Shown: one piece after another, positions 8,466 through 21,507 of the stretch
How positions within the stretch are numbered: the first letter of the stretch is position 1
Layout: each line of letters begins with the position of its first letter
Source: Phlyctochytrium arcticum
Taxonomy: Eukaryota; Chytridiomycota; Chytridiomycetes; Chytridiales; Chytridiaceae
Length of the DNA: 64,000 bases
Reading direction: 5' to 3'
Assembly (NCBI GenBank): GCA_025602905.1
Contig: JAHLKI010000040.1
Coordinates: 124,001 to 188,000, forward strand
Notes under the pieces: generated by a model
Databases searched by the model: none
What the model was told of the DNA's origin: nothing
Seen by the model: the letters and a program-made list of their open reading frames with translations, nothing else
Position numbers and translations under genes: made by a program

Positions 8466-11400
8466 TTATTTTTTCACCGTCAATTTGAGCTTAAACCCTT
8501 TTGATATGGGAGTCGGAGGCTCTGTTGGCATTGCGCCGGTTGCCACAGGCTTGCGATTGACCTTAAACGCAAATCCAGAATTACATTCCGCGCCTTAGAA
8601 GAAAAACAAGCACAGCATACCTTTCGTTGTTCTGCCTTGCCACTTGTGTTTTCAAGCGTCTTTGGCCGCTTTCCCTTGCCGGTGGGTGTAGGGGTGACGC
8701 TGCCCCGCTTCCGCTTTTTATCAGCCTGCAGAAAGGGTTACTAGCTGTATAAGGGCATCCAATTTCGATAGAACAAACCTCCAACGTCGTCTCTTTCAGC
8801 AACTTCCAATTTTTTTTGAAAAATTTCTCGAAAGCCTGTCCACAAGTGTGGCCATAACTAGTTTTAGGGTTGTATGCGTAACAATTGGCAATAAGAAGCT
8901 GAACATCTGCTTCAAAAGCACTTGGTCGCTTATACTTTCCACCCCGCAGCTTACTCAAAATGGTCTGTAGGTCGATAGGCTGCTTGATTCTGTCGTAATA
9001 GTCCGGAAGAACATTCCGATCGACTGGTTCCAAGAAAATAGCTGCACTGGTATGACCGCGGAGTTTAAGAACCAAATCTTCAATCCCTTGCCGCTCAGAT
9101 TGTGTAAGTTCTTGGGCAGGCACTTCAAGCTCTGGCGAGCCGATGGCATCATCCTCGCTATCGCCTCGCTTACGGTGAGGCGTTATTGGCTTTGAAGGCC
9201 TCGGCTCGTCACGCGGCTCTTTAGTTGAAGCTGCCTCCCATTCTTTCTTAAAGGATGCTTCCAAAGCTTTTCCTTGTTCGTAAACCCAATCCCCTACTTG
9301 GAATTTGAAACTGGTTTGCAGCTGTGAATGTAAGCTTCAGTAAAATACCTGGAAGATTGAATTTGAAGCAATTGTCGAGAATGAGTTTTATGTCATCTCG
9401 AAAGTCTTCCATGGTGCTGTATTCTCCAGCATCCAGCTTCCTCTGCACAGTGCTGAAATCCATTGGTTTTCTGATGATGTCAAAGTACTGCGGAATATTC
9501 AGTGCGATGGGATCTACGGGCTGTAAAAAGGGGGCGGCTGTGGGTAGCCTTTGAAGCCTGCGCAAGACGCGCAGACATATTTTTCGGTCAAACAAAGGTT
9601 TGGATAAAGGTTTGAACTGAGGTTTGAACTGAGGTTTGGACTGAGGTTTGGGCTGAGGTTTGGAGGGCGGTTTGGAGGGCGTCTCTTCAGTCTCTGAGAC
9701 TGTCTTCGCGTTGACGGCTTCAGGTACGACTGTGCTTTCGAAGAACTCCTCTAAGCGTTTAGCCTGTCGATAAACATTCGACTCCTCCAAATTATATTCA
9801 TAGCAATTTTTGAAGATCTGGCGAATGTCCAAAAAGAGCCGGTTTAAATCATCACAGTAGACGCCGGCTTCCAGGTTGCGCCCGGCAGTTTGAAGGTCCA
9901 TGGGCCGCCGTATTGTTTGATGGTAATGAACATTACTCTGATCAACCGGGAGAATAAATGATGCACAAGAGGGGTGGTTTCTTAGTCTGGTAAGGACAGC
10001 TTGGCTCAACTCCAAGAAGTGTGGCGAAGGCTTGCTCAAGGGAAGCATTAGCTTCACTTGTGGCTCAGGCGTAGGAATCGGTACCCTCTCTTCCACGCGC
10101 GAATCGTCGTATTTTGGAGGCCTGACTTTGGGGAAATCTGCCTTCAGTATCACTTTGCGGAATGGCTGGGGCATTTCGTCCTCACTAGCGCTATCATCGG
10201 CAGGTCGCGTTGGCATTTTGATTCTGAGCTTTGTCACCGAAGGGGTTGCACTGAGAGATGAGCCAGCATGGCTCATTGGCTCATACAATAGCTCGCAAAG
10301 CCGTAGCATCTTAGTGCGTATGCGATGGTCCAGTGTTGGACTCAGATTCAGTATGTCCCAAACGCCCCGAGCGATGTCGTCCCTTTGCGAAAGCCGATAC
10401 CGCAGACCTTCCCATGTTCTAGACTTGCTTTGTGACATGGTAGAAGGTAATGTATTCTTCGACGGTGTGCCCTGAATGTCATAAGTTTGTGGGTTTGCAG
10501 ATCCACTCTTGCCGTCCGCCATTGCAGTAGCTACATATTCCAAAATTCCTTTTGCAACATGATAGCGGACATAAGGAGCAGGATCGTCTCTAATCACAGA
10601 CAGCATCCAACTTGTGATATCAGGGGAACCCAGTCCGTCTAATACGATGAGAGCCTCCAGTGCTATTATCCGCACATGTTCAAAATTTCCGTAGCGGGCG
10701 TGCTGTAAAAAGAGGGCTAAGTCAACAGGAAGCAAGCCGGCAATCATCCATCTCAGAAGAACTTTGAGGCATGTGACTGTCACCGTATTGTGATACGAAG
10801 GCATGAGACGGTCCAAGTTACGGTATCGGTGAATTTCCTTGGCAGATTCTTTGAGAAGCTGCACGCTCTCCAACCGTCCGCTTCCCATGGGATTAAAGTC
10901 ATCCTCATCACTGTCCCCACCAAACTGAAATTCTTCAACATCACCAGCGTTCAACTTCAAAGGCACCCGCGCCCTTTTCGGACCGCGTGACGCTACTGGC
11001 AAAAATGCATTCCCAAGGGCAAGGATTAAGTCGGAAACGTAGTAGTTGTCAGAGAATGTGTTGCCTGTGTTGTCATTGAACTTCAAAAGGTCAAGAAGGA
11101 TCTTCCGAAAAGATACCGGAGCAATATCTTCTTTGTCGCGCACTTTTGAAAAGGCTGTGATTATGGCCTTTTTCAGGAAATATTCCTGCAAATCAGTAAA
11201 GTTGTTACTTTTCGGCAAAGCGCGTAAGGGGTCCGGTATGTCAGTGAAACAAAATCGTGTTCGGAAAATGTCAAATAACGCCTGGGCCCCAAAGAGCCCC
11301 TTTTGCTCCGACGAGCAAGTAGCCAATGCCAGAGCTGCCTCCATCCTCACTCCATAAAAAGCAGTAACGTCAGTCACAATAGCACAGAGGGCAGAGCAGG

Positions 11401-14365
11401 TTCCTTGTGAGGGCAGGTGTTGTAGGGCTTCAATTGCTTCAAATTGAGCGTGTAAGTTACGGTCCTTCTGTAATTGAGCAGCCCACATGAAGTCTGATTG
11501 CTCAAAAGCTTTGATGCACACCCAATCGCAATCAGGATCCAAACGAATCCATTCGAATGTCAGTCGGTCGGGCTCTTCATCATTCCATTCGATGACCTTT
11601 GTGGCATCAGCTGGGTCTAGAGCGGATGGCTGAGGAGGTGGGTCTACTGATTCCGCCCCATCGGGCACTTTCTTTCCTTTGACCGCAGGCTTTCTGCGGA
11701 TTCTCTTATACTTCGTGTGATACTGGATGTCGAACTGTTTGTCCGTATCCTCGATATGCACCTCGGTATCGTATGTACCCCCAGGCTCATGAACTCGAAT
11801 CGTAAATGGGCCCTATTGAGAGTGTCAGCTTTTGGACAAAAGGGGATTCAGCGAGACCTACCGTGAATCGAGGAGTGCTGCCAACAGCCTTTCCATTCGT
11901 GTTTTCTTGGTGAAACTTAAACTCAACCATCATCTTTTTTCGATTGAAAGTGTATTTAAACGAAAATCGCGGACAGCCGCTTCCGTATATCCATTGGTCG
12001 GCAAAACTCTTAAGTTCCAATTTTCCCGTCAACTTTCTGGCGAGGCGCAAGAAATGGTGGGTGCTCAAGCCATTTGGAAGTTCCTCTGCCGCCGCGCTGG
12101 CGAGAAGCTTCATCAACAGCTTTTGCAACATTCCCTTACCCATTCGCTTCCTCAACATCAGAATCACGAGAGGGGCTTTCAGATTGATGAACTCGCTGCG
12201 CACATGCCCCCAGTCATCTTCAGGCGAGAAATGGTGTAATAATAAAGGATCGATCATTTGCTTGATTTCATCATCGGGATCATCATTTTGATGACTCAGG
12301 ATGGGATACAGGGGAGGTTGGTTCACATCCAGCTCACAAACCCTTTGAATGTCCTGTGACATAACCCGGATCAGTACGGTGGAATCAAAGCTCGGGTACT
12401 TGCGTTACCTTCCGCAAGCGAAACCTAAATTCATTCTTCCCAAACAATTTTTCGAGCAGAAGCCCTGTGGCGAAATTTGCTATGCCAGTTATAAGCCAAC
12501 AGTCAGCCCTTTGTGTAATACTGGTTAGGACTGCGCTGCAAACTTCCCGTGTTCAATTACTGTACCATTGCTTCACAGTTATATATTGTCCGAACCACTG
12601 CGATGCCAACGAATACGCGAGCAAACGAGTGGTAGAGTATGTTTGATCGATAACATCGTCCGCTAGTAGTAAATGTGTACTGCAACGAATGTTTAGCAAA
12701 ATTTACTTGATGAGGGTGCTCGCTTACCTGCAAAGTACAATGCTGGCACCTACGACTATCGGATTGTACAGATCTTCGACAAAGACTAATTTGAATGACT
12801 CGAATGGATAATGGTAACCAAAGAACCGCTCATAGAACGCTAGGGCCTGCGACAATGTCAATGGAAGCAATAAGTCCAACCTAAATCTCTTACCTCGCCA
12901 ATAAAGCTGATGGTATATTCGACCTGCTCATGTCTTCCGGGTAATGAGAGTGCCACGGCAAGCTCATCGTCGTCCTCTATCAGGTCTGGATGATCACTGT
13001 CGCCATTATAAGTGAGCCCATCATCCAATTGTTGATCGAACTCGTGTGGTCCGGCCTTCCGCCTCCAATTTGATAGTTGAATTATCTCAAACGGGCCAAT
13101 CGCGAGCAGAATATCTGCAGCACAAACTGGTGTGTAAAGTTTGTGGATTGTGACCCGTTTTGTTTCGTCGGTGGGATGCGTTGCGCTATGAACCAGTTCG
13201 CCAGCAGATGTAACAACAAGTTCTCGATCACCATCCCTCACTTCAGTTTGTGGGTCTCCTTCATGTCCAGACCTGCTCGGCCCAAAAATACATGGTAGCG
13301 CATCTCGCAAGAGTCCTGGCGTGACCACAACAATCTCCCAGGTACATTTTTCGGAAACTCGATCCAAGCAAGGCATCCAAAGTCGTGCCGAACAAGCCTG
13401 ATTACTCGTATAAAGTTGTGGATATGACTGGATTTTGTCAAAAATCAGAAAATCGGCAAGTGGACGACTTCATAAACCTACATCTGAGGCCGTTCCAGCT
13501 TGTGGCAGAACAAAATGCAATCCTGCCTTCGGAGATTGCAAAGAAAAATCAACCCTCACTTGCAGTATTTCTGTGGAGAAAAGGTTTCAGAACATACAAG
13601 CCAGCTGTCTCCTTCAAAAAAACTAACCGTGAGCAACGTAAACAGTGTTGCCATCCGTTGATGTATGCTATGATGTAAGTTCAGAGACAGTTCTGCCAGT
13701 CCTTCTTCAAAGAAGTTTTGTGAAGACAAACCTGAGGATTTGATACTGCTTCCGGAAGTTGAACAACGAGCTCTCCTTCGTCCGCCTCTTGTAGGGCGTA
13801 GGTATATTGGTTGCGGTATTCCGGGTGCTGATGGACGGATGAGTGGGAGGAGTGCGGTAAAATGTGGGACAAGGGGTCTTTGTATGTGTAAACCGCCGGG
13901 ATATTGTTGACGCTCACACTAGTAATCGCTAAAAGTAATGTATCTAAGCAAGAGTTGACAATGGGGCCCTTGATGGGTACATACAGGATTGCCGGCTATT
14001 CAGCCTAAGCTCTTTTTCAGAGGATAAAACATCGCGAAAATGCAATACTGAGTAGCCCTGCGAACCATAGATTAACTTTTTGAATCCATATGGCAACATA
14101 GGTGGTGTTTACTTGAACGCTTTCATTTTCGAAGTCCACATTGAGAAAAATGCTTTCGTGAGTTGTGTTGGCGTTAAGAAAAAGTTGAAAATCACCGATC
14201 AAAGGCAACATGGAGATAAATACAAAGAGGTTCACAAGTTAATTTACGAAAGAAAGGTCGTTGGTCTGACGACAACAAGAATCTATACTTATAATATAAA
14301 AGGTTTCGCTTGCTTTGTTCGAGGGGTTACTTCCGCAACTGATGGTTGTCTTTGCATATCGTCAT
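8466..14365 (-). CDS. TAF2: TFIID subunit TAF2 with three C-terminal bromodomains
   Basis: A gene of about 15 exons. The N-terminal half is an M1-aminopeptidase-like fold without a zinc site, as in all TAF2: LNVDFENESVQ-GYSVLHF, VSVNNIPAVYTYKDP, VDFSLQSPKAGLHFVLPQ, ARLWMPCLDRVSEKCTWE, LAIGPFEI, SLASQWFGQYITVKQW, LITGIANFATGLLLEKLFG. A HEAT-like region follows (9349-11812 exon; VRMEAALALATC, KFNDNTGNTFSDNYY). The tail carries bromodomains at about 10010-9735, 9580-9350 and 9095-8790. Each keeps the acetyl-lysine-binding Asn (NCYEYN, NCFKFN, NCYAYN). The last exons end LKLTVKK at 8466. TAF2 binds core promoter DNA within TFIID; human and budding yeast TAF2 have no bromodomain. Introns checked include 8562-8620, 8726-8778, 9297-9348, 11813-11861, 12354-12408, 12509-12565, 12680-12727 and 12847-12893. 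Start ATG 14365 is likely but an in-frame ATG at 14527 is possible. Confidence 0.9.
9598..9677 (-). repeat. Short tandem repeat coding a KPQ/KPQF linker in TAF2
   Basis: On the + strand GAGGTTTG(A/G)(A/G)CT recurs every 15 bp or so. In TAF2 it codes for KPQPKPQSKPQFKPQFKP, a flexible basic linker between bromodomains 1 and 2. Confidence 0.8.
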
Positions 14366-14582
14366 GTCCTCAATCGCCTGAAAGAATTGAAGGGAAGATC
14401 GGTCGGAAGAGTACTTGTGATCGTCGGTCAACTTCCTGGTCAACTTCGCAAATCTACTAGTGGTGGCTGTGCCTTCAATGCATTTTTCGCTTGTGAAACA
14501 CCCAAAGTTCCCAAACTCAGACTGCACGATTGTTCAAACTTGAAACTTCAAACTTCTTCTTGTCACAGACTTGAAAACGAGC

Positions 14583-17500
14583 ATGCCAGCAATAACCCCC
14601 GCCCACCTAGCAAAACTTCAAAAGAATGAACGATGGATAAGAAACATTTGCATCTTAGCACACGTCGATCATGGTTAGATCCGTTGGAAGGTCAAATTTT
14701 ACGTACCTGAACTTTCGGAATAGGAAAGACCACCCTTTCCGACAGCCTTTTGGCCTCTAATGGCATTATAAGCTCAAAGCTGTCAGGAAAAGTGCGATAT
14801 CTCGATTCACGAGCTGATGAACAGCAGCGAGGAATAACAATGAAGTCCAGCGGCATATCATTATACTTCAACATACTCAAGGCAGCATCGAATTCGCAGG
14901 TTGAAGGTGAATTATGCCAGAAATCTCGCTGTGAAATACGTAATACTGATGGTTTCTCCCTTTCTCTCATCAGAGGAAGCGTACTTAATCAACTTGATTG
15001 ACTCTCCAGGACATGTCGACTTTTCGAGTGAGGTGTCCACCGCATCCCGCTTATGCGATGGCGGTTTAGTTCTGGTGGACTCAGTAGAGGGTGTTTGTAC
15101 ACAAGTACGTCGTATTTTATCGCGAATGCTCAGCTTGGTGACAAGAAGTAGCTGACATTAAGTAGACCCACACGGTATTGAGGCAAGCCTGGACCGAGAA
15201 AGTGCAGCCAATTCTGGTTTTGAACAAAATTGATCGGTTAATCACTGAGCTCAAACTCACTGCGGCCGAGGCTTATGTACATCTCGGCCGCATCGTAGAA
15301 CAGGTGAATGCTATCATGGGAACCTTCTATTCAGAGAGTACGATGCAGTCAGATGCTGAGCGGTTTGAAGTACGTAAACTCTATCTTAGAAATGATTGGC
15401 TAACTATTTCTAAATACCAATTTTGTCGCACAGGCGTTTCAAAAATCTAGAAAAGATGCGAATAAAGAAGGGGAGGAGAACGAAGACCTTTTGTGGCAGC
15501 TTGAGCATAAAGATGATTCTACCCTTTACTTCTCCCCAGAACAAGGCAACGTCATTTTCGCCAGCGCAATCGATGGCTGGGCATTTCGAATTGACCAATT
15601 CGCGGAACTATATTCTGCGAAACTTGGCATAAAAGAAGACCTACTTCGTAAAGTTCTTTGGGGAGACTACTACCTTGACGTTAAAACGAAGCGAATCCTG
15701 ACCTACAAAGGTCTTAAAGGACGTGCACTGAAACCGATGTTTGTGCAGTTTGTTCTTGACAACATTTGGACCCTTTATCACACCATTTTGGAGACCAATG
15801 ACCGGGAGAAAGTGGAAAAGATTGTCAAGGCTTTGAATGTTAAAGTCCTTCCTCGAGATCTGCGGTCTAAAGACAGTAGGGGGCTTTTACAGACAGTGAT
15901 GGGGCAATGGTTGCCTCTATCCAAAGCCGTCCTTCTAACCGTTATTGAGAAAATCCCCGCGCCTTCTGCAGCGCAGCAGGTGCGATTGCCCCCCATTTTG
16001 CATCCTAAAGGGGAAATACCGCCGCTTGACGCACTATCACCGGAAGACGCGCATCTTGAAAAGGCTCTCTACACTTGCGATGCGGGAGAGGATGCTCCCA
16101 CCATCGTTTACGTTAGCAAAATGTTTAGTGTCACGCCGGACATGTTGCCGACGAAGAGTCGCACCCCGCTCACAGTGGAGGAGATGGCAGAGCGAAGAAA
16201 AGCGGCCTTAGAACGACACCAGCAAAGACAGCAGCTTGCAACATTAAGCTCGGAGATGGCGCCGTCAGATTCCTTGCCTTCGACCATAAACTTGCAGACA
16301 GCGCAGGACTCATCCTCCGGCCAAACGCATACAGCACCCTCATCAACATATGACAATGCGGATGAGCCCAAGGGTGAGACCTTGGTAGGCTTCGCTCGTA
16401 TATACTCAGGTACAATTAGGGTTGGCCAGAAGCTTTACGTCCTTGGTCCCAAGTACAATCCTGCCGCTCCCGAGCTTCACAGAACGGAAATAGTTGTCGA
16501 GAGCCTCTATCTCATGATGGGGCGGGAGCTACAAGCATTGCAGGAAGTTCCTGCTGGGAATGTTTTCGGTATAGGTGGACTTGGAGAGCACATCCTCAAA
16601 ACGGGTACTTTGAGTAGCACACTTAGCTGTCCGAGTTTTGGAAGTGTTTCAACGAGCGCATCTCCTATCGTGCGTGTTGCCCTGGAACCCGTCAACGCCA
16701 ACGAAATGCAGCAACTTGTCGAAGGGCTTCGGCAGCTGAACCAGGCCGACCCTTGTGTCGAAGTGCTCTTACAAGATTCGGGCGAGCATGTTATCGTTTG
16801 TGCTGGGGAGCTTCATTTAGAACGCTGCTTGACAGACCTCCGGGAGCGGTTTGCAAAGATTGATATTCAAGCTTCCCCTCCAATCGTGCCATTTCGGGAA
16901 ACAATCTCTACATCGCCGGCCTCTATTGCCCAGCAACAACAGCAGCCGCAAGCCTCTATCTTGCAGCACGACTTGGATGGCGGAAACTCAGATATAGAAG
17001 GTTGAATTTGCTTTCTTTTCTTTATGCTTTCGAAACTCCTAAAACTTCAATGTCTAGACGAAAAGACGCCCAAAAGCACTCTTCCCATTGGCACCGTCCT
17101 CGTCCAAACCCCCAACAAGCTGTGTTCAATGCGCATACGTGCGGTACCATTACCCACCCGTCTTGCTGTATTTTTGGAGGAGAAGGGTAAAATCTTGCGC
17201 TCCCTTGTGGAGGGGTCAGAAGATCTGTCTTTTGACAAGCTGCGCGAGGGGCCAAAGCTCTTGGCCGAACTGGATGCCACTTTGGAAGAAATCGTAAAAG
17301 ATGAAGATCGAAAAGACATGGAAGTTTGGCGGGATGCCTTTAAAAAGTACGTTACCATAGAGGATGCTTTTATGCTGAGAAACTGATTTTTGGCCAGCCT
17401 ATGGACTTTTGGTCCAAAACGTAATGGTCCTAATCTCTTGATCAATAAAATTCCGGGATACGAAAGGCAACCTTGGTCGGAATTGCTAACTTCTCGATCA

Positions 17501-18305
17501 GGCCGATCCAGGACACGCTCGGAAGCGGTGGATAACTCGTCGCCGAATGAGGAGGATGACCTTAGCGACGGGTTTGTTTCACAAGAGCAGCGTTCCAATC
17601 GGATCCCGACTATTCGGCAATTTGAAGGTAGTATTGATGCCGGCTTCCAATTAGCAACTTTACAAGGCCCGCTCTGTGGCGAACCGCTTATGGGCGTGGC
17701 CTTCTATCTGGAGTCCTTCACAATACTTGGATGGGAGGAAGCCACAGCAGCTCAGACCAGTCTTCTATCTGGCCAAATTATTTCCACAATCAAAGATGGT
17801 TGTCGTCAAGCATTCATGTCCTATTCGCCCCGTCTGATGCTTGCAATGTATTCTTGCGATTTACAAGCTCCTTCCGAAGTCCTCGGAAAAGTGTACGCGG
17901 TGCTTGCTCGAAGACGTGGCCGCATCATTTCAGAAGAAATGCGGGAGGGAACGCCATTTTTTGAAATCAAAAGTATGCTACCCGTGGTGGAAAGTTTTGG
18001 ATTCTCCGATGACATTCGCACACGAACGTCCGGTGCTGCTAGTCCTCAATTGATTTTCAAAGGGTTTGAGGTTTTGGACATAGATCCGTTCTGGGTACCT
18101 TCCACCACCGAAGAGTTGGAAGATTTGGGCGAAAAGGCGGACCGAGAAAACCTTGCAAGAAAGTATATGGATGATGTCCGGAAGCGAAAGGTAGAAAGCT
18201 CTGAATTTTTCCAAAAGTATGCAGCACTCATTTTTTCTCAAGGGCTTATTGGTGGAGCGGAAAATCGTTGAACATGCCGAGAAGCAGCGGACGCTCAAGA
18301 AATAA
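14583..18305 (+). CDS. EFL1: Ribosome-biogenesis GTPase EFL1/Ria1
   Basis: Eight exons with introns at 14674-14723, 14907-14973, 15105-15165, 15370-15433, 17001-17057, 17347-17397 and 18191-18242 give an EF-2-like GTPase of about 1,100 residues. GTPase motifs are AHVDHGKTT (split by intron 1), [17 protein letters not shown] and NKIDRL. Domain II and later EF-2 domains follow ([38 protein letters not shown]). The last splice (18191-18242) restores the conserved tail [18 protein letters not shown]. Without it the frame ends early at 18271, so the splice is favoured. EFL1 acts with SBDS/Sdo1 to release eIF6/Tif6 from pre-60S subunits in the cytoplasm. Two donors are GTTAGA and GTTGAA rather than GTAAG-type. 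ATGs of EFL1 and TAF2 are 217 bp apart. Confidence 0.95.
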
Positions 18306-18393
18306 CATGCAGGAGATGTCCAAAATTTCTATTTACTTTACTTTCCATTTATGTAACTACTTGAACGCATGCTATGTATTTTCAGAAACTAAT

Positions 18394-19793
18394 TTAACGG
18401 GCCGCGAAGTCTCTTACAGGCTCAAGTGGTTGAACCCATACGATTTCACCATTTTTGAAGCCAAGACTTTTCAAACTGGCAGTGACGCTGTACGGTTCGA
18501 GAGATCCACCAGCATAGTTGTCAAACGGGTCGCCACCGACAGGCGTACCAATTCTGAACCTTCTGGCTGTGCCAAAAACGGAGTCATACACACTCCCTCT
18601 CCATGTTCCTTTCCGAGCCTTGGGTAAACCGGACTCTAGCCCGAGTGCATGGATCACATGCGCATCCTTGCAAACAAGCCGCTGAAGCATATCAATGGAT
18701 ATGTCCAGAGTCGGTATGTGAACAACAACTCCCTCTATGGATGGGATGGCCACTTTCCGGAGTGTGACGGGATCGGTATTGGCATTAATGGGGTTTGCCG
18801 CAGGAACTGCAAATGGATTAGCTCCTGAGATTGGCGATGTTGAAGTACTGGCCGTTTGACTGAACAAGGACGATTGGTTACGCGGAGAGAAGATGCGAAT
18901 AAGAACATGAAGAGAGTTTGCGCCTCGAGGAATGGGCTAAGAATCCGAATTTAAGAACAAGCTCTGCTCTGATAAGTATGAAAGCTTACCCCGCCCTTAA
19001 TGTATGCAGACTCGCGCTCAAAGTACTCGCGCCCCCACTTAGGTTCAACCCCGTTGCGGATGACACTTTCAGCTTCTAGTTCAAACTCCTTTTCGCGCTT
19101 CTTGTGCGTTTCGCCCCACTCGTAAACATCGTCCATACCTTCGTTCACTGCATGTATCTTGTTAATGACCACGGAGAATGTAGTTGCTAACAGAGAGCCG
19201 CGCCCTTACTGATGTCTTCCATTGTCTCGTACATATCAAGGCGTGTGTCGTATTTTTCTTGCCTCTGACGAATAGTTTTCAAATCCTCTTCTACGTTCGC
19301 ATATCTTATTCCCTAGATGTAATTATGCATCAACGATCAGGTTCGCAAGATGTGTGGGAAAATTCTACCTTGATGGCCTCCACCTCCGCTCGGTTGATGA
19401 CATGATTCGAGACAAGTAACTGGGCTCTTGTATCGATCATGACCCCAGCCTCGAAATTTCGGTCCCCTGTTACCCGATAGTGGGCAATTTGATGTGCAAG
19501 ACATTTGGCTTTCTGAACATCGCCTTTTTGAGCAAAGGAACGCAGTTGTGCCATCTTTGTAACAGACCCAATCAGTGCTCGCACATCCTCATAGCTTGCG
19601 CCGGTTATCCTCGTACCAAATGACGTTCCTTGCGCTCCAAATCTCCGCGATCACGCCTCAACTCTCGCTGTGTGCGTTCAGCATTCACTCGAGCTTCTCT
19701 TAAGCGCCGGTCACGGCGATACATAGGACCGGACACGAACCATGCATCAAGGCCATGTATCGGTCGACTGTTTGTAGATGTTGGCGTTGCCAT
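18394..19793 (-). CDS. ESCRT-III (Snf7/Vps2-type) domain protein with long C-terminal extension
   Basis: The start MATPTSTNSRP at 19793 leads into a basic coiled helix ERTQRELRRDRGDLERKER, then FAQKGDVQKAKCLAHQIA, then INRAEVEAIKGIRYAN-(V)EEDLKTIRQRQEKYDTRLD and MYETMEDIS-VNEGMDDVYE. The layout and residue pattern match the five-helix ESCRT-III core (alternating basic helix 1-2 and acidic C-terminal helices). Introns include 51-60-bp GT-AG steps near 19320-19375, 19140-19195 and 18935-18990; the join near 19600-19640 is unresolved. After the core come about 170 residues with HIPTLDISIDMLQRLVC and a final SLKSLGFKNGEIVWVQP, which looks like the end of a ubiquitin-like fold. The family assembles membrane-remodelling filaments on endosomes. 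The exact paralogue is not clear. Confidence 0.55.
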
Positions 19794-20040
19794 TTTGGTG
19801 CTGGATCGATGGATATACAGTGTAATTTTCGGCAGAACACTTGAAATGCCCAAGACGTCTAATCACGTCGGAGAGTTGATTACGTACTCACAAGATGCCA
19901 ATGCAACTGAGATGCAAGAGTTGCATTGCAAGATTTTGACAGTCTCCACGCACACAAAAAGTCACTTGCAAAAACATCTACCATATTTATCAATTCGGTA
20001 CAAAACTATGTTACATTTGAAAAGGCTTCAGTAGCCCCAT

Positions 20041-21507
20041 TTATTTAACCTCCTATATAACGGATCGTGAGTAATTAGTTGATTTACGCTTTCCGTACCA
20101 GCATATTACCTGCACATTAAGCTCTCCAATAAACAACGTTCGATCATTGCTCGCCGAAGCAATGATTGTGTCCGTCCAGTCCACCTGGTTGCAAACGCCT
20201 TTGTGACCAGGGAGCTTGTACACAATTCTTTGTGATGAGACATCCCAAACTACAACAGATCTATCACCACTGCCGCTGGCAATATAGTCACCATCGGGTG
20301 ACCAACATGGGCGAATCAAATTCTTCTCAAATCCATGCGGAGCCCCTGGCGAGCAGTTCAGTTAGAACAGTTGAGTGAAACAACGCTTGGCGCGATCCAA
20401 CATTACCCTCAAAAATGCGCTGAAGGCGAGTTCCAGCTGCAGCAAAAGGTTTCACGTCCCAAATTCGGACTGAATAGAAAGTTTGCGTGACTAAAAGCAT
20501 GTAGAAGTCCATTCCAGAATTTCGTACCAGTATTATCCATGGCATTGCTCAGCAGAGAATCTCCGTCAGGGCTTATCCTCAAGCCAGTGATCGTATCAAA
20601 GTGACCAGATAATGTATAAGAGACCTCGTCCTTCCTGAGATCCCAAGCCTTTTTCAAAAAGTATTAGGTACCCGAACCCCAAGGTGTAAGCGACTTCCTA
20701 CTGACCCGAATTTGATTATCTATTCCGCCCGCGAAGACCATTCCCCCATCGTCGCTAATACAGGTTGCCGTTATGGGATACTTGTTCTCGAAAGATTTGA
20801 TTGGATGTTTCGATAGCGGATCCCAAATTTTGACAGAACCGTCATCGCTGCCACTGACTACAAGGCCATTCCCTCGTTTCGATGACGCTACCGAGTTGAC
20901 ATATGATTCATGTCCCCTCATCTTCTTTATCCGCTCGCCAGTTTCTACATCCCATGCGCCAATAGATTTATCGGTTGATGCTGAGTATAAACGCCTATAG
21001 GACAAGATGAGCTACCTGTCCGGCAAGCAAGTAATGCAACATTCCTCACTTTTCGTCACTTGACCAGTTAACCTCCATTATAGCCCCTGTATGCCCCTTG
21101 AGAGACATAACATTCTTGCATTCACCATGGGTTTCCCATAAGTCTGCGTGTTATGCACCTTTAATCTCAGCTACGTAGTTGCGCTCAGAAGCCACATACA
21201 TATCATGCGATCGAACGAGCCTGATGCCAGAAGCCGTCCCCTTGGGCTAAACCGGCATGTAAAAACTTCTCCTTCATGACCGGAAAGCAGCATTATTGGG
21301 GCCTGAAGATCCGATGTTCGCTTCACCTGAGAAAGGGGTAAAGACTTGAAGGACCAAAGATAAACAATAGGAAGGAATATTTACCGTCCTAATTACTGCC
21401 CGCTGCGGTATACTTGCTGTTACAAGCGAGGTAGAAGCATCAGCATCGCTTTTGGCTTTCTTGATCAGTGCCCCAAAAGGGTCGTCAGCTTTCCGTTTGT
21501 CTGCCAT
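20041..21507 (-). CDS. SNRNP40: U5 snRNP 40-kDa WD40 protein (SNRNP40/WDR57)
   Basis: A seven-bladed WD40 protein in several exons. The start MADKRKADDPFGALIKK is followed, after an intron, by VKRTSDLQAPIMLLSGHEGEV, then SASTDKSIGAWDVETGERIKK, GHESYVNSVASSKRG, DDGSVKIWDPLSKHPIKSF, DNQIRVWDLRKDEVSYTLSG, NTVRIWDVKPFA and SGSGDRSVVVWDVSSQRI. Blade order and the lack of other domains match SNRNP40, which sits with Prp8 and Brr2 in U5 snRNP. A last tiny exon after CAG|GTAATA adds EVK and the stop at 20041. This gene is present in animals, plants and many fungi but not budding yeast. Confidence 0.9.

Noticed and set aside
10032..10475. 147-codon + strand frame
   Set aside because: Antisense shadow of the TAF2 exon.
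18191..18271. EFL1 ending at the in-frame stop 18271
   Set aside because: Using the 52-bp intron 18191-18242 restores the conserved [12 protein letters not shown] tail, so the early stop lies in an intron-retained reading.
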